Shown here: piece by piece, positions 56,040 to 64,000 of the stretch | Layout of the letters: every line of letters starts with the position of its first letter | Numbering within the stretch: position 1 is the stretch's first letter | NCBI RefSeq assembly: GCF_002243345.2 | Contig: NZ_CP022655.2 | Location: 1,738,501 to 1,802,500, forward strand | Origin: Paenibacillus sp. RUD330 | GTDB taxonomy: Bacteria > Bacillota > Bacilli > Paenibacillales > Paenibacillaceae | DNA length: 64,000 nt | Reading direction: 5' to 3' | The notes under the pieces: generated by a model | The model's input: the letters and a program-made list of their open reading frames with translations, nothing else | Databases searched by the model: none | Told to the model about the DNA's origin: nothing | Translations under genes and position numbers: made by a program

Positions 56040-57356
56040 ATGCACCGAATATTGATCGTGGACGACGAACCGCTTATCTGCAAAGGGCTGGCCAGCCTTC
56101 TGGCGGGAGCGGGACTTGGCATCACCGACATCCATACGGCGAGCAACGGCTATGAGGCGCTGGATTATTTGCGCATGGAGGAAGTCGACCTCATGATCAC
56201 CGACATCCAGATGCCGGGAATGAACGGAATCGATCTCATGCATCAGGCGAAGCTGCTCAAGCCTTGGGTGCAGACGATCGTCGTCTCCGCCCACGAGACG
56301 TTCCAGTATGCGCAGATGGCAATCCGCCTGGGAGCGAGGGACTATCTGATCAAGCCGCTGAACAGCAGCCAGCTGCTGGATTCGGTCCGCAACGCGCTGC
56401 TCAATTCCGAGAAGCCGGTATCCGGGGATCAGGATTATCTGGCGAAGGCGAGCTCGCAGTTCCGCCTGCGCGCGCCGGACAGCGGCCAGAGCGCCGCCCT
56501 GCTGAAGCTGCTCGTCGCGCCGCCGGCTGGACCTGCGCAAGGACTTGCGCTGATGGAGCAGGCGGGCATCGCTTCATCCGGCCCTTACTTCGCCATGATC
56601 CGCATCCGCGCGGATTTCGGCGGAGGGAATTATTCCGCCCGGGACAAGGACCTGCTCGCCTACGCGATGATGAACATTTCCTGCGAGCTGCTGGAGCAGG
56701 AGTGGGACCCGATCCCCTGCCTGCTCCCCGGCTGGGAGGTCGGCGCCTTGATCGGCTGGAGCGAGGCCAAGTACGAAGATACGACGGTAAGCAAGGTGAA
56801 CCAGCTCGACATGATCGGCCGCAGCCTGCACCATAATCTGGACAGCTGCCTTCATCTTCCGGTCACGCTCGGCATCAGCCAGATCGCCCGGGGAGCCGAA
56901 TTCCTCTCGATGCTCAGCGCCCAGGCGGCGCGCGCTCTGGACTGGAGCGGCAAGCATCCGGACCAGAAGGTGTTCTACTACGGCGACTTCAGCTGGAGCG
57001 ATCCGCAGCAGGAGGCCAGCGACGAGGAGCTGTCCGCGCAGAGCAATCTCATCGTGGAGCGTTCCAAGCGCTATATCGAGGAGCACTACGCGCAGAAGGG
57101 GCTGACCTTGCACGAGGTCTCGCAGCGCAACCACGTCAGTCCCAATTACCTCAGCTACCTGTTCAAGAAAATAACCGGGAACAACCTGTGGGAATACGTC
57201 ATCAAGCTGCGCATGGAAGAGGGGCGCCGGCTGCTGATGACGACCGATCTGAGGCGCTACGAGGTCGCGGAGCGGGTCGGGTACGAATCTCCCGAGCATT
57301 TCAGCAAAATATTCAAAAAGTACTATGGGCACAGCCCGAGCGAGTTGAAAAAATAG
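56040..57356 (+). CDS. Response regulator, YesN-like (REC + AraC HTH)
   Basis: 438 residues. Receiver domain: RILIVDDEPLICKGL with the acidic pair, phospho-Asp in DLMITDIQMPGMNG, Ser/Thr and Lys switch residues in TIVVSAHETF and DYLIKPLN. A central about 200-residue part of unknown fold follows, then two AraC helix-turn-helix units (LHEVSQRNHVSPNYLSYLFKKI; VAERVGYESPEHFSKIFKKYYGHSPSELKK). Starts directly after the kinase gene, one operon. It likely activates the sugar-uptake genes downstream; see the shared motif at 57379 and 59290. Confidence 0.9.
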   Translation: MHRILIVDDEPLICKGLASLLAGAGLGITDIHTASNGYEALDYLRMEEVDLMITDIQMPGMNGIDLMHQAKLLKPWVQTIVVSAHETFQYAQMAIRLGARDYLIKPLNSSQLLDSVRNALLNSEKPVSGDQDYLAKASSQFRLRAPDSGQSAALLKLLVAPPAGPAQGLALMEQAGIASSGPYFAMIRIRADFGGGNYSARDKDLLAYAMMNISCELLEQEWDPIPCLLPGWEVGALIGWSEAKYEDTTVSKVNQLDMIGRSLHHNLDSCLHLPVTLGISQIARGAEFLSMLSAQAARALDWSGKHPDQKVFYYGDFSWSDPQQEASDEELSAQSNLIVERSKRYIEEHYAQKGLTLHEVSQRNHVSPNYLSYLFKKITGNNLWEYVIKLRMEEGRRLLMTTDLRRYEVAERVGYESPEHFSKIFKKYYGHSPSELKK

Positions 57357-57378
57357 AAGTAAGATTCGCTACGATATG

Positions 57379-57393
57379 CATAGATACGCACAT
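57379..57393 (+). promoter_or_regulatory. Shared motif A, possible YesN-like binding site
   Basis: CATAGATACGCACAT, matched in 13 of 15 bases by 59290-59304. Lies 68 bases before the first permease gene. Confidence 0.5.
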
Positions 57394-57400
57394 GTTCTCC

Positions 57401-57450
57401 CTTTCTCCTGGAATCTAAAATGAATAGATAAAGATAAGAACAGGAGAAAG
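57401..57450. promoter_or_regulatory. 10-bp inverted repeat before the permease operon
   Basis: CTTTCTCCTG (57401-57410) and CAGGAGAAAG (57441-57450) with 30 bases between. It may be a regulator site or an RNA hairpin just before the ribosome site at 57450-57456. Confidence 0.45.
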
Positions 57451-57461
57451 CGGGGAAAAAC

Positions 57462-58388
57462 ATGAGTCAAGACATCGTTGCGGCCACCGGGCCGCAGGCG
57501 CAGGCGGGCAGGGGCAAAGCCCGGACCCTGCTTCGCAAATACGGGTGGGGCCTGGCGTTCCTATTGCCGGCGGCCGTCATCTTCATCCTCTTTTTGTGGC
57601 TGCCGATCCTCAAGGGATTCTTCTACAGCTTCTACCATATCGACTTCGTCAAGGGCGACGAATTCGTCGGATTGGACAACTATCGGACGGTCTTCAGCGA
57701 TCCCGACGTCTGGACCGCCGTGAAAAATACGCTCTATTATATGGCGCTGTGCCTCGTCATGGGCTTCTGGGTGCCGATCGTGTTCGCCATCGGAATCTCC
57801 GAGATCAAGCGGCTCCAGGGCGTGTTCCGCGTCGCAGCCTACCTGCCGAACGTCATTCCAGTCGTCGTCCTGTACGGGCTCTGGCGATGGATGTACGATC
57901 CTGTCGGTCCGATCAACGCCGGCATCACGAGCCTGTTCGGAGGAGAGGGCGTCAGCTTCCTGACCGATACGAAGTGGTCGATGATCTCCCTCGTCTTCAT
58001 GGAGACGTGGCAGCAATTCGGCTCCGCCATGCTCCTGTATCTGGCCGCCGTGCTCAGCATCCCGCGCGACTGGTACGAAGCGGCGGAGATCGACGGAGCG
58101 GGCATCTGGCAGAGGATCTGGCATATCACGCTGCCTTCCCTGCGCAGCCTGATCCTGCTCATGTTCGTGCTGCAGATCATCGGAACTTCCCAGGCTTACC
58201 AGTCGCAGCTGGCGATTTTGGACGGCGGTCCGGTCAAGGCCACGCTGACCTACGCGCTGCTTATCGTCAAGTATGCGACCACCCGTCTCGATATGGGCGT
58301 CGCTTCCGCGATGGGCGTGCTCATGTTCATCGTCCTGGGCGCTCTGGCGATCGTACAATACCGCCTGGACCGGAAAGGGGACCGATAG
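57462..58388 (+). CDS. Sugar ABC transporter permease, CUT1 (LplB/UgpA-like)
   Basis: 308 residues, six spans, with the permease EAA loop EAAEIDGAGIWQRIWHITLPSL at about 207-228, where the ATPase docks. It pairs with the next gene's product. No ATPase gene is here, as usual for CUT1 systems that share MsmX. Starts at ATG 57462, GCGGGGAAAAAC before it. Sits 106 bases after yesN-like with a regulator motif in between. Confidence 0.88.
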   Translation: MSQDIVAATGPQAQAGRGKARTLLRKYGWGLAFLLPAAVIFILFLWLPILKGFFYSFYHIDFVKGDEFVGLDNYRTVFSDPDVWTAVKNTLYYMALCLVMGFWVPIVFAIGISEIKRLQGVFRVAAYLPNVIPVVVLYGLWRWMYDPVGPINAGITSLFGGEGVSFLTDTKWSMISLVFMETWQQFGSAMLLYLAAVLSIPRDWYEAAEIDGAGIWQRIWHITLPSLRSLILLMFVLQIIGTSQAYQSQLAILDGGPVKATLTYALLIVKYATTRLDMGVASAMGVLMFIVLGALAIVQYRLDRKGDR

Positions 58389-58389
58389 C

Positions 58390-59262
58390 ATGAGCAGCAT
58401 GGACAGAGGCATTCTCTCGGAATTCGATCTCAAGCGCAAAGGAACCCGCACGGGATACATCATCATGCTCGTCGTCATTTTCCTGATGGCGGCATCCATG
58501 GTGTATCCGGTTCTCACAACGGCATTCAACGGACTGAAGGACAACGCGGAGGTCAATTCGTTCCCGCCGCATTTCCTTCCTCAGACATGGGAATGGGGCA
58601 ACTTCGACGAGGCGTGGAATTACATCGCGCTTCCGACCTTCCTCCGCAATACGCTGCTCATATTCGGCGGCAACATGATCGTATCGGTGCTGGTGCTCGG
58701 AACGGCTTCCTTCAGCCTCTCGCGCCTCAATGTGCCCAAGCGCCGCAGCATCGAGATGTTCTTCATGATCACGCTGTTCATTCCGCCGACGACCTACCTG
58801 ATCCCGAACTTCCTCAACCTGAAGGATCTCGGGCTGCTGGATTCGTTCTTCGCCTTCTGGCTGCCGGCCGGAGCCAACGCGTTCTTCCTGCTGCTGCTCA
58901 AAAATTTCTTCGACGGCATCAGCATGGAAATCTTCGAGGCGGCAAGGATCGACGGAGCTTCCGAGCTCAGCTGCTTCATCCGCATCGCCGTGCCGCTGTC
59001 GCTGCCGATCTTCGCGACGCTGGCCATCTTCGTCTTCTCGACCGCATGGAACGACTGGTTCTGGCCGTCGCTCATCATGCACAAGGACAGCCATTATCCG
59101 CTGTCGACGGCGATCTACAAATACGTCATCCAGGCGAAGATGCTCAATCTCAACATCAAATTCGCCATTCTGACGCTCGTCATGCTGCCGCCGATCGCCG
59201 TCTTCCTCGTCTTCCAGCGGTTCATCATCCGCGGCCTGCATCTGGGCGGAGTAAAAGGCTAG
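58390..59262 (+). CDS. Sugar ABC transporter permease, CUT1 (LplC/UgpE-like)
   Basis: 290 residues, six spans. EAA loop EAARIDGASELSCFIRIAVPL at about 181-201 and the typical C-terminal end RFIIRGLHLGGVKG. ATG 58390 is chosen because AAAGGGGA is nine bases before it; it starts one base after the previous stop. Second half of the membrane channel. Confidence 0.88.
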   Translation: MSSMDRGILSEFDLKRKGTRTGYIIMLVVIFLMAASMVYPVLTTAFNGLKDNAEVNSFPPHFLPQTWEWGNFDEAWNYIALPTFLRNTLLIFGGNMIVSVLVLGTASFSLSRLNVPKRRSIEMFFMITLFIPPTTYLIPNFLNLKDLGLLDSFFAFWLPAGANAFFLLLLKNFFDGISMEIFEAARIDGASELSCFIRIAVPLSLPIFATLAIFVFSTAWNDWFWPSLIMHKDSHYPLSTAIYKYVIQAKMLNLNIKFAILTLVMLPPIAVFLVFQRFIIRGLHLGGVKG

Positions 59263-59289
59263 CTTCATCGTAAAGACACACATAATGAC

Positions 59290-59304
59290 CATAGAATCGC
59301 ACAT
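59290..59304 (+). promoter_or_regulatory. Shared motif B, possible YesN-like binding site
   Basis: CATAGAATCGCACAT, nearly identical to 57379-57393 and on the same strand, 91 bases before the binding-protein gene. Confidence 0.5.
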
Positions 59305-59395
59305 CGTACAATGAATGCGCATCCATTATGATGGTTTTGCAAGCTATTCCAGATGAACGCCATATTATCCATGTTCAAGAAAAGGGGAGTTACAC

Positions 59396-60880
59396 GTGCG
59401 CAAATCGACAGCGATCCTGAGCTGCCTGGTGGCGACCAGCGTTTTGCTTGGAGCCTGCGGCAACGGCAACAACAGCAACAGCGGCAGCGGCAACACGAAT
59501 ACCGGGGGAGCATCGAGCCCGTCGCCGGCGGTCAGCGAGCCGGCCAACAACACCGCCTCCAATGACGGAGCGGCTGCGCCGGCCGAAGAAGACATCAAGG
59601 ACAAGAAAATCACGATCAGCATCTATTATCCGCTCCCCGACCAGGCGGAGAAGCGCAAATCCGAGGACGACAAGATTGCCCGCTTCCAGAAGGAATACCC
59701 GAACGTCACGATCGTCAAATCGGACTGGCATTACAATGTCGACGAGATCGGCGTGAAGATGGCGGCCAACGAAGCTCCGACGTTCTTCAACACGTTCGCG
59801 ACGGAGGCAGGCTTCCTCGTGCAGCGCGGCTGGGCGGCAGACATCACGGATCTGTGGAATAAATACCAGTTCAAGGACGACATCAATCCGACGCTGCAGA
59901 ACCAGTTCGTCAAGGACGGCAAAGTGTTCGGAATCGTCCAGAACGGCTACTCGACCTCTACCGTCGTCAACAAAAAGCTTCTTGAGGCCAAAAGCGTAGC
60001 GGCTCCGTCCTACGACTGGACCTGGGACGACATGCTGAACACGGCCAAAGCAGTCGCCGATCCGAAAAAAGGCGTCGCCGGCATCGCTCCGATGGGCAAA
60101 GGCAACGAATCGGGCTGGAACTGGACCAACTTCCTGTTCGAAGCAGGCGGCCAGATCCAGACGACGGACAGCGGCAAGGTAACGGCCGCCTTCAACTCCG
60201 ACGCAGCCGTCAAGGCGTTGCAGTTCTACCAGAAGCTGCGCTGGGAAGCCAACGCCATTCCGAAGGACTGGGCGCTCGGCTGGGGAGATGCGGTCGGCGC
60301 GTTCGCACAAGGACGCACGGCCATGGTCATCGCCGGCGCGGAAGGCGTGCTGGACCAAGCGCTCAACCAAGGCGGCATGAAGCCTGAAGACGTAGCGACC
60401 TACCCGATGCCTGCGGCTGAAGCCGGCGGCAAGCATTCCGGCATTCTTGGCGGCGATTATCTCGTCATCAACCCGAACGCTTCGAAGGATGAGCAGGAGA
60501 TGGCGTTCCGCTACATCACGTTCGACTACTTCTCCGACAGCTACCTGAGCGCGGTCGAAAAGGATATCCAGTCCCGCCAAGCGGACAAAAAATACTATAT
60601 CCCGCCGCAAATGAGCTACTACAAAGAGGATTCGGAATACGGCAAGAAGCTTCAAGCGATCTATGACAAGTACACCAACGTGTACAAATACGATCCCGAG
60701 TCCAACAAGCTGCTCGACGGCAACCCGGAAGCCCAGTACAACACGCAGGAATACTATGCCGAGATGACCAACATCATCCAGGAGGTATTCTCCAAGAAGG
60801 ATGTCGACTTCAAAGCCAAGCTGGATGCGGCCGCCAAGACGATGCAAACCAAGTACTACGACGCGATCAAAGTCCAATAA
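59396..60880 (+). CDS. Extracellular sugar-binding lipoprotein
   Basis: 494 residues. The signal peptide ends in LLGAC with lipobox Cys at 21, so it is a lipid-anchored binding protein outside the membrane. A Gly/Ser/Asn linker follows, then a family 1 solute-binding domain (DKKITISIYYPLPDQAEKRK, FQKEYPNVTIV, GWAADITDLW, PAAEAGGKHSGILGGDYLVIN). It delivers sugar to the two permeases upstream. GTG start, AAAGGGGAG before it. The 133-base gap has its own regulator motif, so the binding protein may be made in excess. The sugar is unknown. Confidence 0.88.
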   Translation: MRKSTAILSCLVATSVLLGACGNGNNSNSGSGNTNTGGASSPSPAVSEPANNTASNDGAAAPAEEDIKDKKITISIYYPLPDQAEKRKSEDDKIARFQKEYPNVTIVKSDWHYNVDEIGVKMAANEAPTFFNTFATEAGFLVQRGWAADITDLWNKYQFKDDINPTLQNQFVKDGKVFGIVQNGYSTSTVVNKKLLEAKSVAAPSYDWTWDDMLNTAKAVADPKKGVAGIAPMGKGNESGWNWTNFLFEAGGQIQTTDSGKVTAAFNSDAAVKALQFYQKLRWEANAIPKDWALGWGDAVGAFAQGRTAMVIAGAEGVLDQALNQGGMKPEDVATYPMPAAEAGGKHSGILGGDYLVINPNASKDEQEMAFRYITFDYFSDSYLSAVEKDIQSRQADKKYYIPPQMSYYKEDSEYGKKLQAIYDKYTNVYKYDPESNKLLDGNPEAQYNTQEYYAEMTNIIQEVFSKKDVDFKAKLDAAAKTMQTKYYDAIKVQ

Positions 60881-60904
60881 TAAGATCCATCCCATGCAGC
60901 AAGA

Positions 60905-60937
60905 AGCCGGATCTGCCTCGCGCAGATCCGGCTTTTT
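60905..60937 (+). terminator. Terminator of the sugar uptake genes
   Basis: AGCCGGATCTGC pairs with GCAGATCCGGCT, five-base loop, then TTTT. Confidence 0.88.
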
Positions 60938-61013
60938 CCTATCTGCCCGAGACGGAGAGCTGCGGCCAGCATCGCCATCGGGAAGCGAAGGGACATGCAC
61001 ATGAAATCTTCAT

Positions 61014-61061
61014 TTGCGACTTTCTAAAGATAACCATATACTAAATAAAAATCTTTAGAAA
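61014..61061 (+). promoter_or_regulatory. Promoter covered by an 11-bp inverted repeat
   Basis: TTGCGA (61014-61019), 17 bases, TATACT (61037-61042). The repeat arms TTTCTAAAGAT (61021-61031) and ATCTTTAGAAA (61051-61061) flank the -10 box, a repressor-type layout. Confidence 0.65.
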
Positions 61062-61079
61062 AAGGAAGAGGTTTCTGCC

Positions 61080-61841
61080 ATGATTACGCATTACTCGAAT
61101 GTGCAGCTTCATACGGTGTCTCTGGAGGGCGTCAGGCAGTTCTACGGGGAGCTTCTGCAGCTTCCGGTTGTCCACCGGTCGGAGGGAGAGATCTCTTTCC
61201 GGATCGCCGAGCGAAGCATCCTGTCCTTTGTGGAAACGTTCGAGCCGATCTCTCCCGCCCATCTTGCTTTCGCGATTCCCTATTCCCGGTTCGAAGAGGC
61301 AGTCGCATGGGCCGAATCCCGTCATCTGACCTTTTTGAAATGGGAGGATGGCCGCGCCATCGATGATGACGAGACAGGCAAGAACGTCTACTTCCGCGAC
61401 GGCGACGGCCATCTGCTGGAAATCATCGCCGAGAGGGACGGGGATAGAAGCCTTGCCGAGCCTCTTCCCGGGGAATTTCCGGTTCTTTTCATCCGTGAGG
61501 TCGGGTTTCCAGTCGAATCCGTCCCGGAGTTCCGGCAGAAGCTGGTGCATCTCATGGGCTTCGAGCTGCGAGGGCAGCCTACCGACATGTTCACCTTCGC
61601 TGTCGGCGGGACCGCACACGCGGTCGTCGTCTCGAAGAAGCGCCGCTGGATTCCGATCGGCATGATCGCGCTGCCTCCGCGCGTGCGCGTGACGCTCGGC
61701 TTCAACAGCGCCTCCGACTGGAGCGGGATCACTTCCAGGCTGTATGCATCCGGCATTGCTTACAAGGAGGACGGAAATGGCGGCGGAACCTTCATGCTGG
61801 AGGGCTACCGGTTCCATCTGGTTTACGAGGGAGGAAGCTAA
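61080..61841 (+). CDS. VOC-superfamily (glyoxalase/dioxygenase-like) protein
   Basis: 253 residues made of two VOC halves. N-terminal half: VQLHTVSLEGVRQFYGELLQLPVV with the first metal His, and YFRDGDGHLLEIIAERDG with the typical metal Glu. C-terminal half: VGFPVESVPEFRQKLVHLMGF. This is the plan of catechol dioxygenase-like or CatE/MhqE type proteins, but the reaction cannot be told. The inverted repeat over its promoter suggests control by a MarR/DUF24-like repressor sensing a reactive compound; no such gene is adjacent. Good ribosome site AGGAAGAGG. Confidence 0.7.
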   Translation: MITHYSNVQLHTVSLEGVRQFYGELLQLPVVHRSEGEISFRIAERSILSFVETFEPISPAHLAFAIPYSRFEEAVAWAESRHLTFLKWEDGRAIDDDETGKNVYFRDGDGHLLEIIAERDGDRSLAEPLPGEFPVLFIREVGFPVESVPEFRQKLVHLMGFELRGQPTDMFTFAVGGTAHAVVVSKKRRWIPIGMIALPPRVRVTLGFNSASDWSGITSRLYASGIAYKEDGNGGGTFMLEGYRFHLVYEGGS

Positions 61842-61983
61842 GCCTGTGACAGGCTGTCAAGCGGGAGGCTGAGCTGGAGACAGGCTTCGTTTGTCCATGG
61901 ATGTCGAGTTGGGAAGAGGCTCTCGTCTCTTCTTTTTTGTTTTGCCGATTCAGCAACCGAACGCTGCCGGATCCCGTCAGAGA

Positions 61984-62814
61984 ATGCAGAGCTTATCCCT
62001 ATGGAGGTGTCTCTCTCTGATCGCCCAGGTCGCTGCCGTATCCCTCTTCACGCTGATGATCCACATGGCCGAAACCTTGACCTATTCGCTGAGGCTCGCC
62101 GGAGTGAGGCTGCGCAAGCTGGCCGTCGCCATGTCGCTGTCCGGCATCGTGCTGCTGATTTCCCGGACCTCCAACATGATCCAGGCGCCGATGACCGGCA
62201 AGATCATTGACGGAGCGCGGCTTCACCCGGACTTTCATCTGGCCGGACAGATGAGATTCATTCTGGCGGCGGCGACGGCCGGAACGCTGCTGGCCATCAT
62301 GCTGTTCCCCTCCGCAACAAGGCTGTCCGCGCGCCTGATCGCCCATATGGAGCAGGCGGGCTCCATTCCCCGCTTGCTCCCGTACCTTCTTCGCCGGCAT
62401 ACGGTGCGGAATATCCGCTATCATCTCGCCCTGCCGCGCTTGTCCATGCTCGCGCCTATCCGAAAAGGGGGCGTTCCTTACCGGCTTGTCCTGCTCAACA
62501 TGCTTGTCACGGCCATATATACCATCGGCGTGCTAGCCGCGCTGCTGGCTTCCACTTACGCAGCGGCCTATTCGACCTCGGCCTCGCAGGCTTCGGGCCT
62601 GATCAACGGCATGGCAACGATTATGCTTGCTCTCCTGATCGATCCCAAAATCGGCTTGCTGACCGACCAGGTGCTGCGGGGAGACCGGCCGAACGGAGAG
62701 ATGAGCCGGGTTTTCGGCGTGCTGATGCTCTCACGGCTCGCAGGAACGGTGCTGGCGCAGCTGCTGCTTGTTCCGGCTGCCTTGTGGATCGTAGGGATCG
62801 TTTCGGTCCTTTGA
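61984..62814 (+). CDS. amj: Lipid II flippase, Amj-like
   Basis: About 277 residues from ATG 61984, with six or more membrane spans. SLFTLMIHMAETLTYSLRLAGVRLRKLAVAMSLS and LLISRTSNMIQAPMTGKIID match the start of Amj (YdaH), the alternate to MurJ that moves the cell-wall precursor across the membrane. The start is uncertain: ATG 61984 has no ribosome site, while GGAGGTG at 62003-62009 stands seven bases before an in-frame CTG at 62017 that would give an N-terminus close to the conserved part. Amj in B. subtilis is induced by cell-wall stress. Confidence 0.78.
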   Translation: MQSLSLWRCLSLIAQVAAVSLFTLMIHMAETLTYSLRLAGVRLRKLAVAMSLSGIVLLISRTSNMIQAPMTGKIIDGARLHPDFHLAGQMRFILAAATAGTLLAIMLFPSATRLSARLIAHMEQAGSIPRLLPYLLRRHTVRNIRYHLALPRLSMLAPIRKGGVPYRLVLLNMLVTAIYTIGVLAALLASTYAAAYSTSASQASGLINGMATIMLALLIDPKIGLLTDQVLRGDRPNGEMSRVFGVLMLSRLAGTVLAQLLLVPAALWIVGIVSVL

Positions 62815-62846
62815 CTGTGGATGGAGGCCACCAATGTTAGGGCGAG

Positions 62847-62879
62847 GCCGCAAGCAGGCGGCTTGAGCTGTCTTTTTTT
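62847..62879 (+). terminator. Likely terminator of the amj-like gene
   Basis: A GC-rich GCCGC/GCGGC hairpin is followed after eight bases by seven T. Confidence 0.45.
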
Positions 62880-62955
62880 GGCGTGCCAGCAGCGCCCTAT
62901 CTATGCTACTCTAAAAACATACCTATGCAGAGCTTGAGAGAGGAAGGTTGGACGA

Positions 62956-64000
62956 TTGAAGCCTACGTACATAAGGCCGATTCTTCTGCTGCTGGCGGCA
63001 GCAGTCATTCTGCTTGGAGGCCGCATGACCGCTTATGCGGCGGACGAGCTGCTTGCCAATCCCGGCTTCGAGGCGGGCGCGGACAACATGCCGCAAGGCT
63101 GGAGCAAGGATGGCTACAAGCTCGATGAATCGGTGACCTCCTGGTCGCTGCAGCAGGGAGCGGGCGGGGAGCCTGCCCGTTATTTGAGGGTGCAGAACCT
63201 TCAGCCGAACGACGCCCGCTGGCTGCAGCGCGTGACGGTGAAGCCGGATACGCTGTACCGGATATCCGCCAGCGTCAGAGCCGCCGGCGCCGAAGCCGGC
63301 AAGACCGGGGCGAATCTATCCGTGCTCGGTCCCGTGGATACGTCGGTTTCCCTCTACGATACGGCGGGAGCCTGGCAGCCGCTGGAGCTGTACGGGCGCA
63401 CGGGGCCGTCCCAGGACACGATGGACGTGCTGCTCCGTCTCGGCGGGTACGGAAGCGAGAATGTCGGCATCGCCGATTTCTCGGCTGTCTCCGTCGCCGA
63501 GGCGGCGGAAGCTCCCGCCGGAGCGACGGTCATTTCCCTGGACCCTTCCTCGGCACCGGCTCCGGCGCCTGCGGAACCGGCTGCTGCCGCGCATAAAGCT
63601 CCCGGCTATTTGATCCCTCTAGCGTTTCTGGGCGGAGCGGCGTTCCTGTACGCCTTCTCGATCGCTTATCGGGCTCTCTTCTCCCGGAAGGAAGCCACGG
63701 CATCCATCCATTGGCTGCGCATGGAAGGCCGCGATCACGCGGGAAGCAGGGCGCTGTGGCTGCTGCTCGGAGGAGGACTTCTGCTCCGCCTGCTGCTCGC
63801 GCCGACGATGCAGGGCCATCCCATCGACTTCCCAGACTTTTCGATTTGGGCGGACCGGGCCTACTCGGTCGGCCTGAACGGATTTTTCAGCGACGACGTG
63901 TTCGCCGACTACCCGCCGGGCTATATTTACGTCCTCTACGTGGTGGGCATGCTCAAGCATCTGTTCGGCTTGAGCGGAGCAAGCGGCGGCGTCATCCTGC
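62956..64000 (+). CDS. Membrane glycosyltransferase (PMT/Gpi18-like), partial
   Basis: Runs off the right edge; 348 codons are visible. TTG 62956 with AGGAAGG eight bases before it. Signal-like start (RPILLLLAAAVILLGG, possible cut after AYA), then an outside domain of about 170 residues (ELLANPGFEAGADNMPQGW, WLQRVTVKPDTLYRISASVRA) like a carbohydrate-binding jelly roll, a Pro/Ala linker, then spans. The first outside loop has HPIDFPDFSIWADRAY and DYPPGYIYVLYVVG, as in lipid-linked mannosyltransferases of the PMT/GT39 or Gpi18 type. It could glycosylate secreted proteins or wall polymer. The product is not known. Confidence 0.68.
   Translation, partial: MKPTYIRPILLLLAAAVILLGGRMTAYAADELLANPGFEAGADNMPQGWSKDGYKLDESVTSWSLQQGAGGEPARYLRVQNLQPNDARWLQRVTVKPDTLYRISASVRAAGAEAGKTGANLSVLGPVDTSVSLYDTAGAWQPLELYGRTGPSQDTMDVLLRLGGYGSENVGIADFSAVSVAEAAEAPAGATVISLDPSSAPAPAPAEPAAAAHKAPGYLIPLAFLGGAAFLYAFSIAYRALFSRKEATASIHWLRMEGRDHAGSRALWLLLGGGLLLRLLLAPTMQGHPIDFPDFSIWADRAYSVGLNGFFSDDVFADYPPGYIYVLYVVGMLKHLFGLSGASGGVIL

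Overview
The window is a stretch of a Gram-positive, spore-forming chromosome, most likely from a GC-rich member of the Paenibacillaceae. I base this on several features seen together: AGGAGG-type ribosome sites with many GTG and TTG starts, an S-layer-homology (SLH) protein, a YesM/YesN two-component pair next to a CUT1 sugar transporter, EcsAB, CotSA- and CgeB-type spore glycosyltransferases, and the thiC-F-E-S-G-O-D thiamine order with glycine oxidase (ThiO). No rRNA, tRNA, CRISPR array, insertion sequence or prophage was seen.

Layout. 1-2500: tail of an unknown gene, then ecsA-ecsB. 2600-5050: a divergent class I/II aminotransferase and an AraC-type regulator. 5228-13759: one giant cyclic beta-1,2-glucan synthase-like protein (2843 residues). 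13760-14205: a non-coding stretch with strong hairpins. 14206-18534: a secreted two-module nucleotidase/cyclic phosphodiesterase anchored by SLH domains. 18600-21000: a flavin/PLP oxidase-fold protein divergent from a MocR regulator that lacks the PLP lysine. 21106-24394: a LacI regulator and a GH36 alpha-galactosidase. 24600-29234: HPP protein, phosphatidylserine decarboxylase, TspO-like protein, CotSA-like glycosyltransferase and a YesU-like protein. 29235-30440: an AT-rich island holding the wreck of an Rhs/YD-repeat polymorphic toxin with its toxin tip and a broken putative immunity gene. 30443-37773: a promoter, TPP riboswitch and the thiamine operon, including a ThiE-ThiS fusion and a ThiG with a repeat-built N-terminal extension.

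37863-52169 is the most unusual part: a run of co-directional genes for surface-glycan assembly, probably on the spore. It holds two GT2 enzymes, a GT2-like protein that looks catalytically degenerate, a sugar nucleotidyltransferase, two CgeB-type glycosyltransferases, a GT4 enzyme, a three-gene UDP-amino-sugar pathway (CapG/WecB-like, CapE-like and RmlD-like) and one more SDR enzyme. Four proteins here (three glycosyltransferases and a small very basic protein) carry the same array of glycines every fourth residue outside their catalytic cores, and most carry arginine/lysine-rich tails. Two exact sigma-K -10 matches lie just upstream of genes in the region.

52170-53212 is a repeat-rich non-coding stretch. 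53213-60880 holds terC, then yesM-yesN, two sugar permeases and their binding lipoprotein; a near-identical 15-bp motif precedes the permease operon and the binding-protein gene and may be the YesN site. 61080-64000 holds a VOC protein under a palindromic operator, an Amj-like lipid II flippase, and the start of a large membrane glycosyltransferase that runs off the window. In-frame and intergenic tandem repeats recur throughout. All family calls are from sequence reading alone; none was checked by database search.
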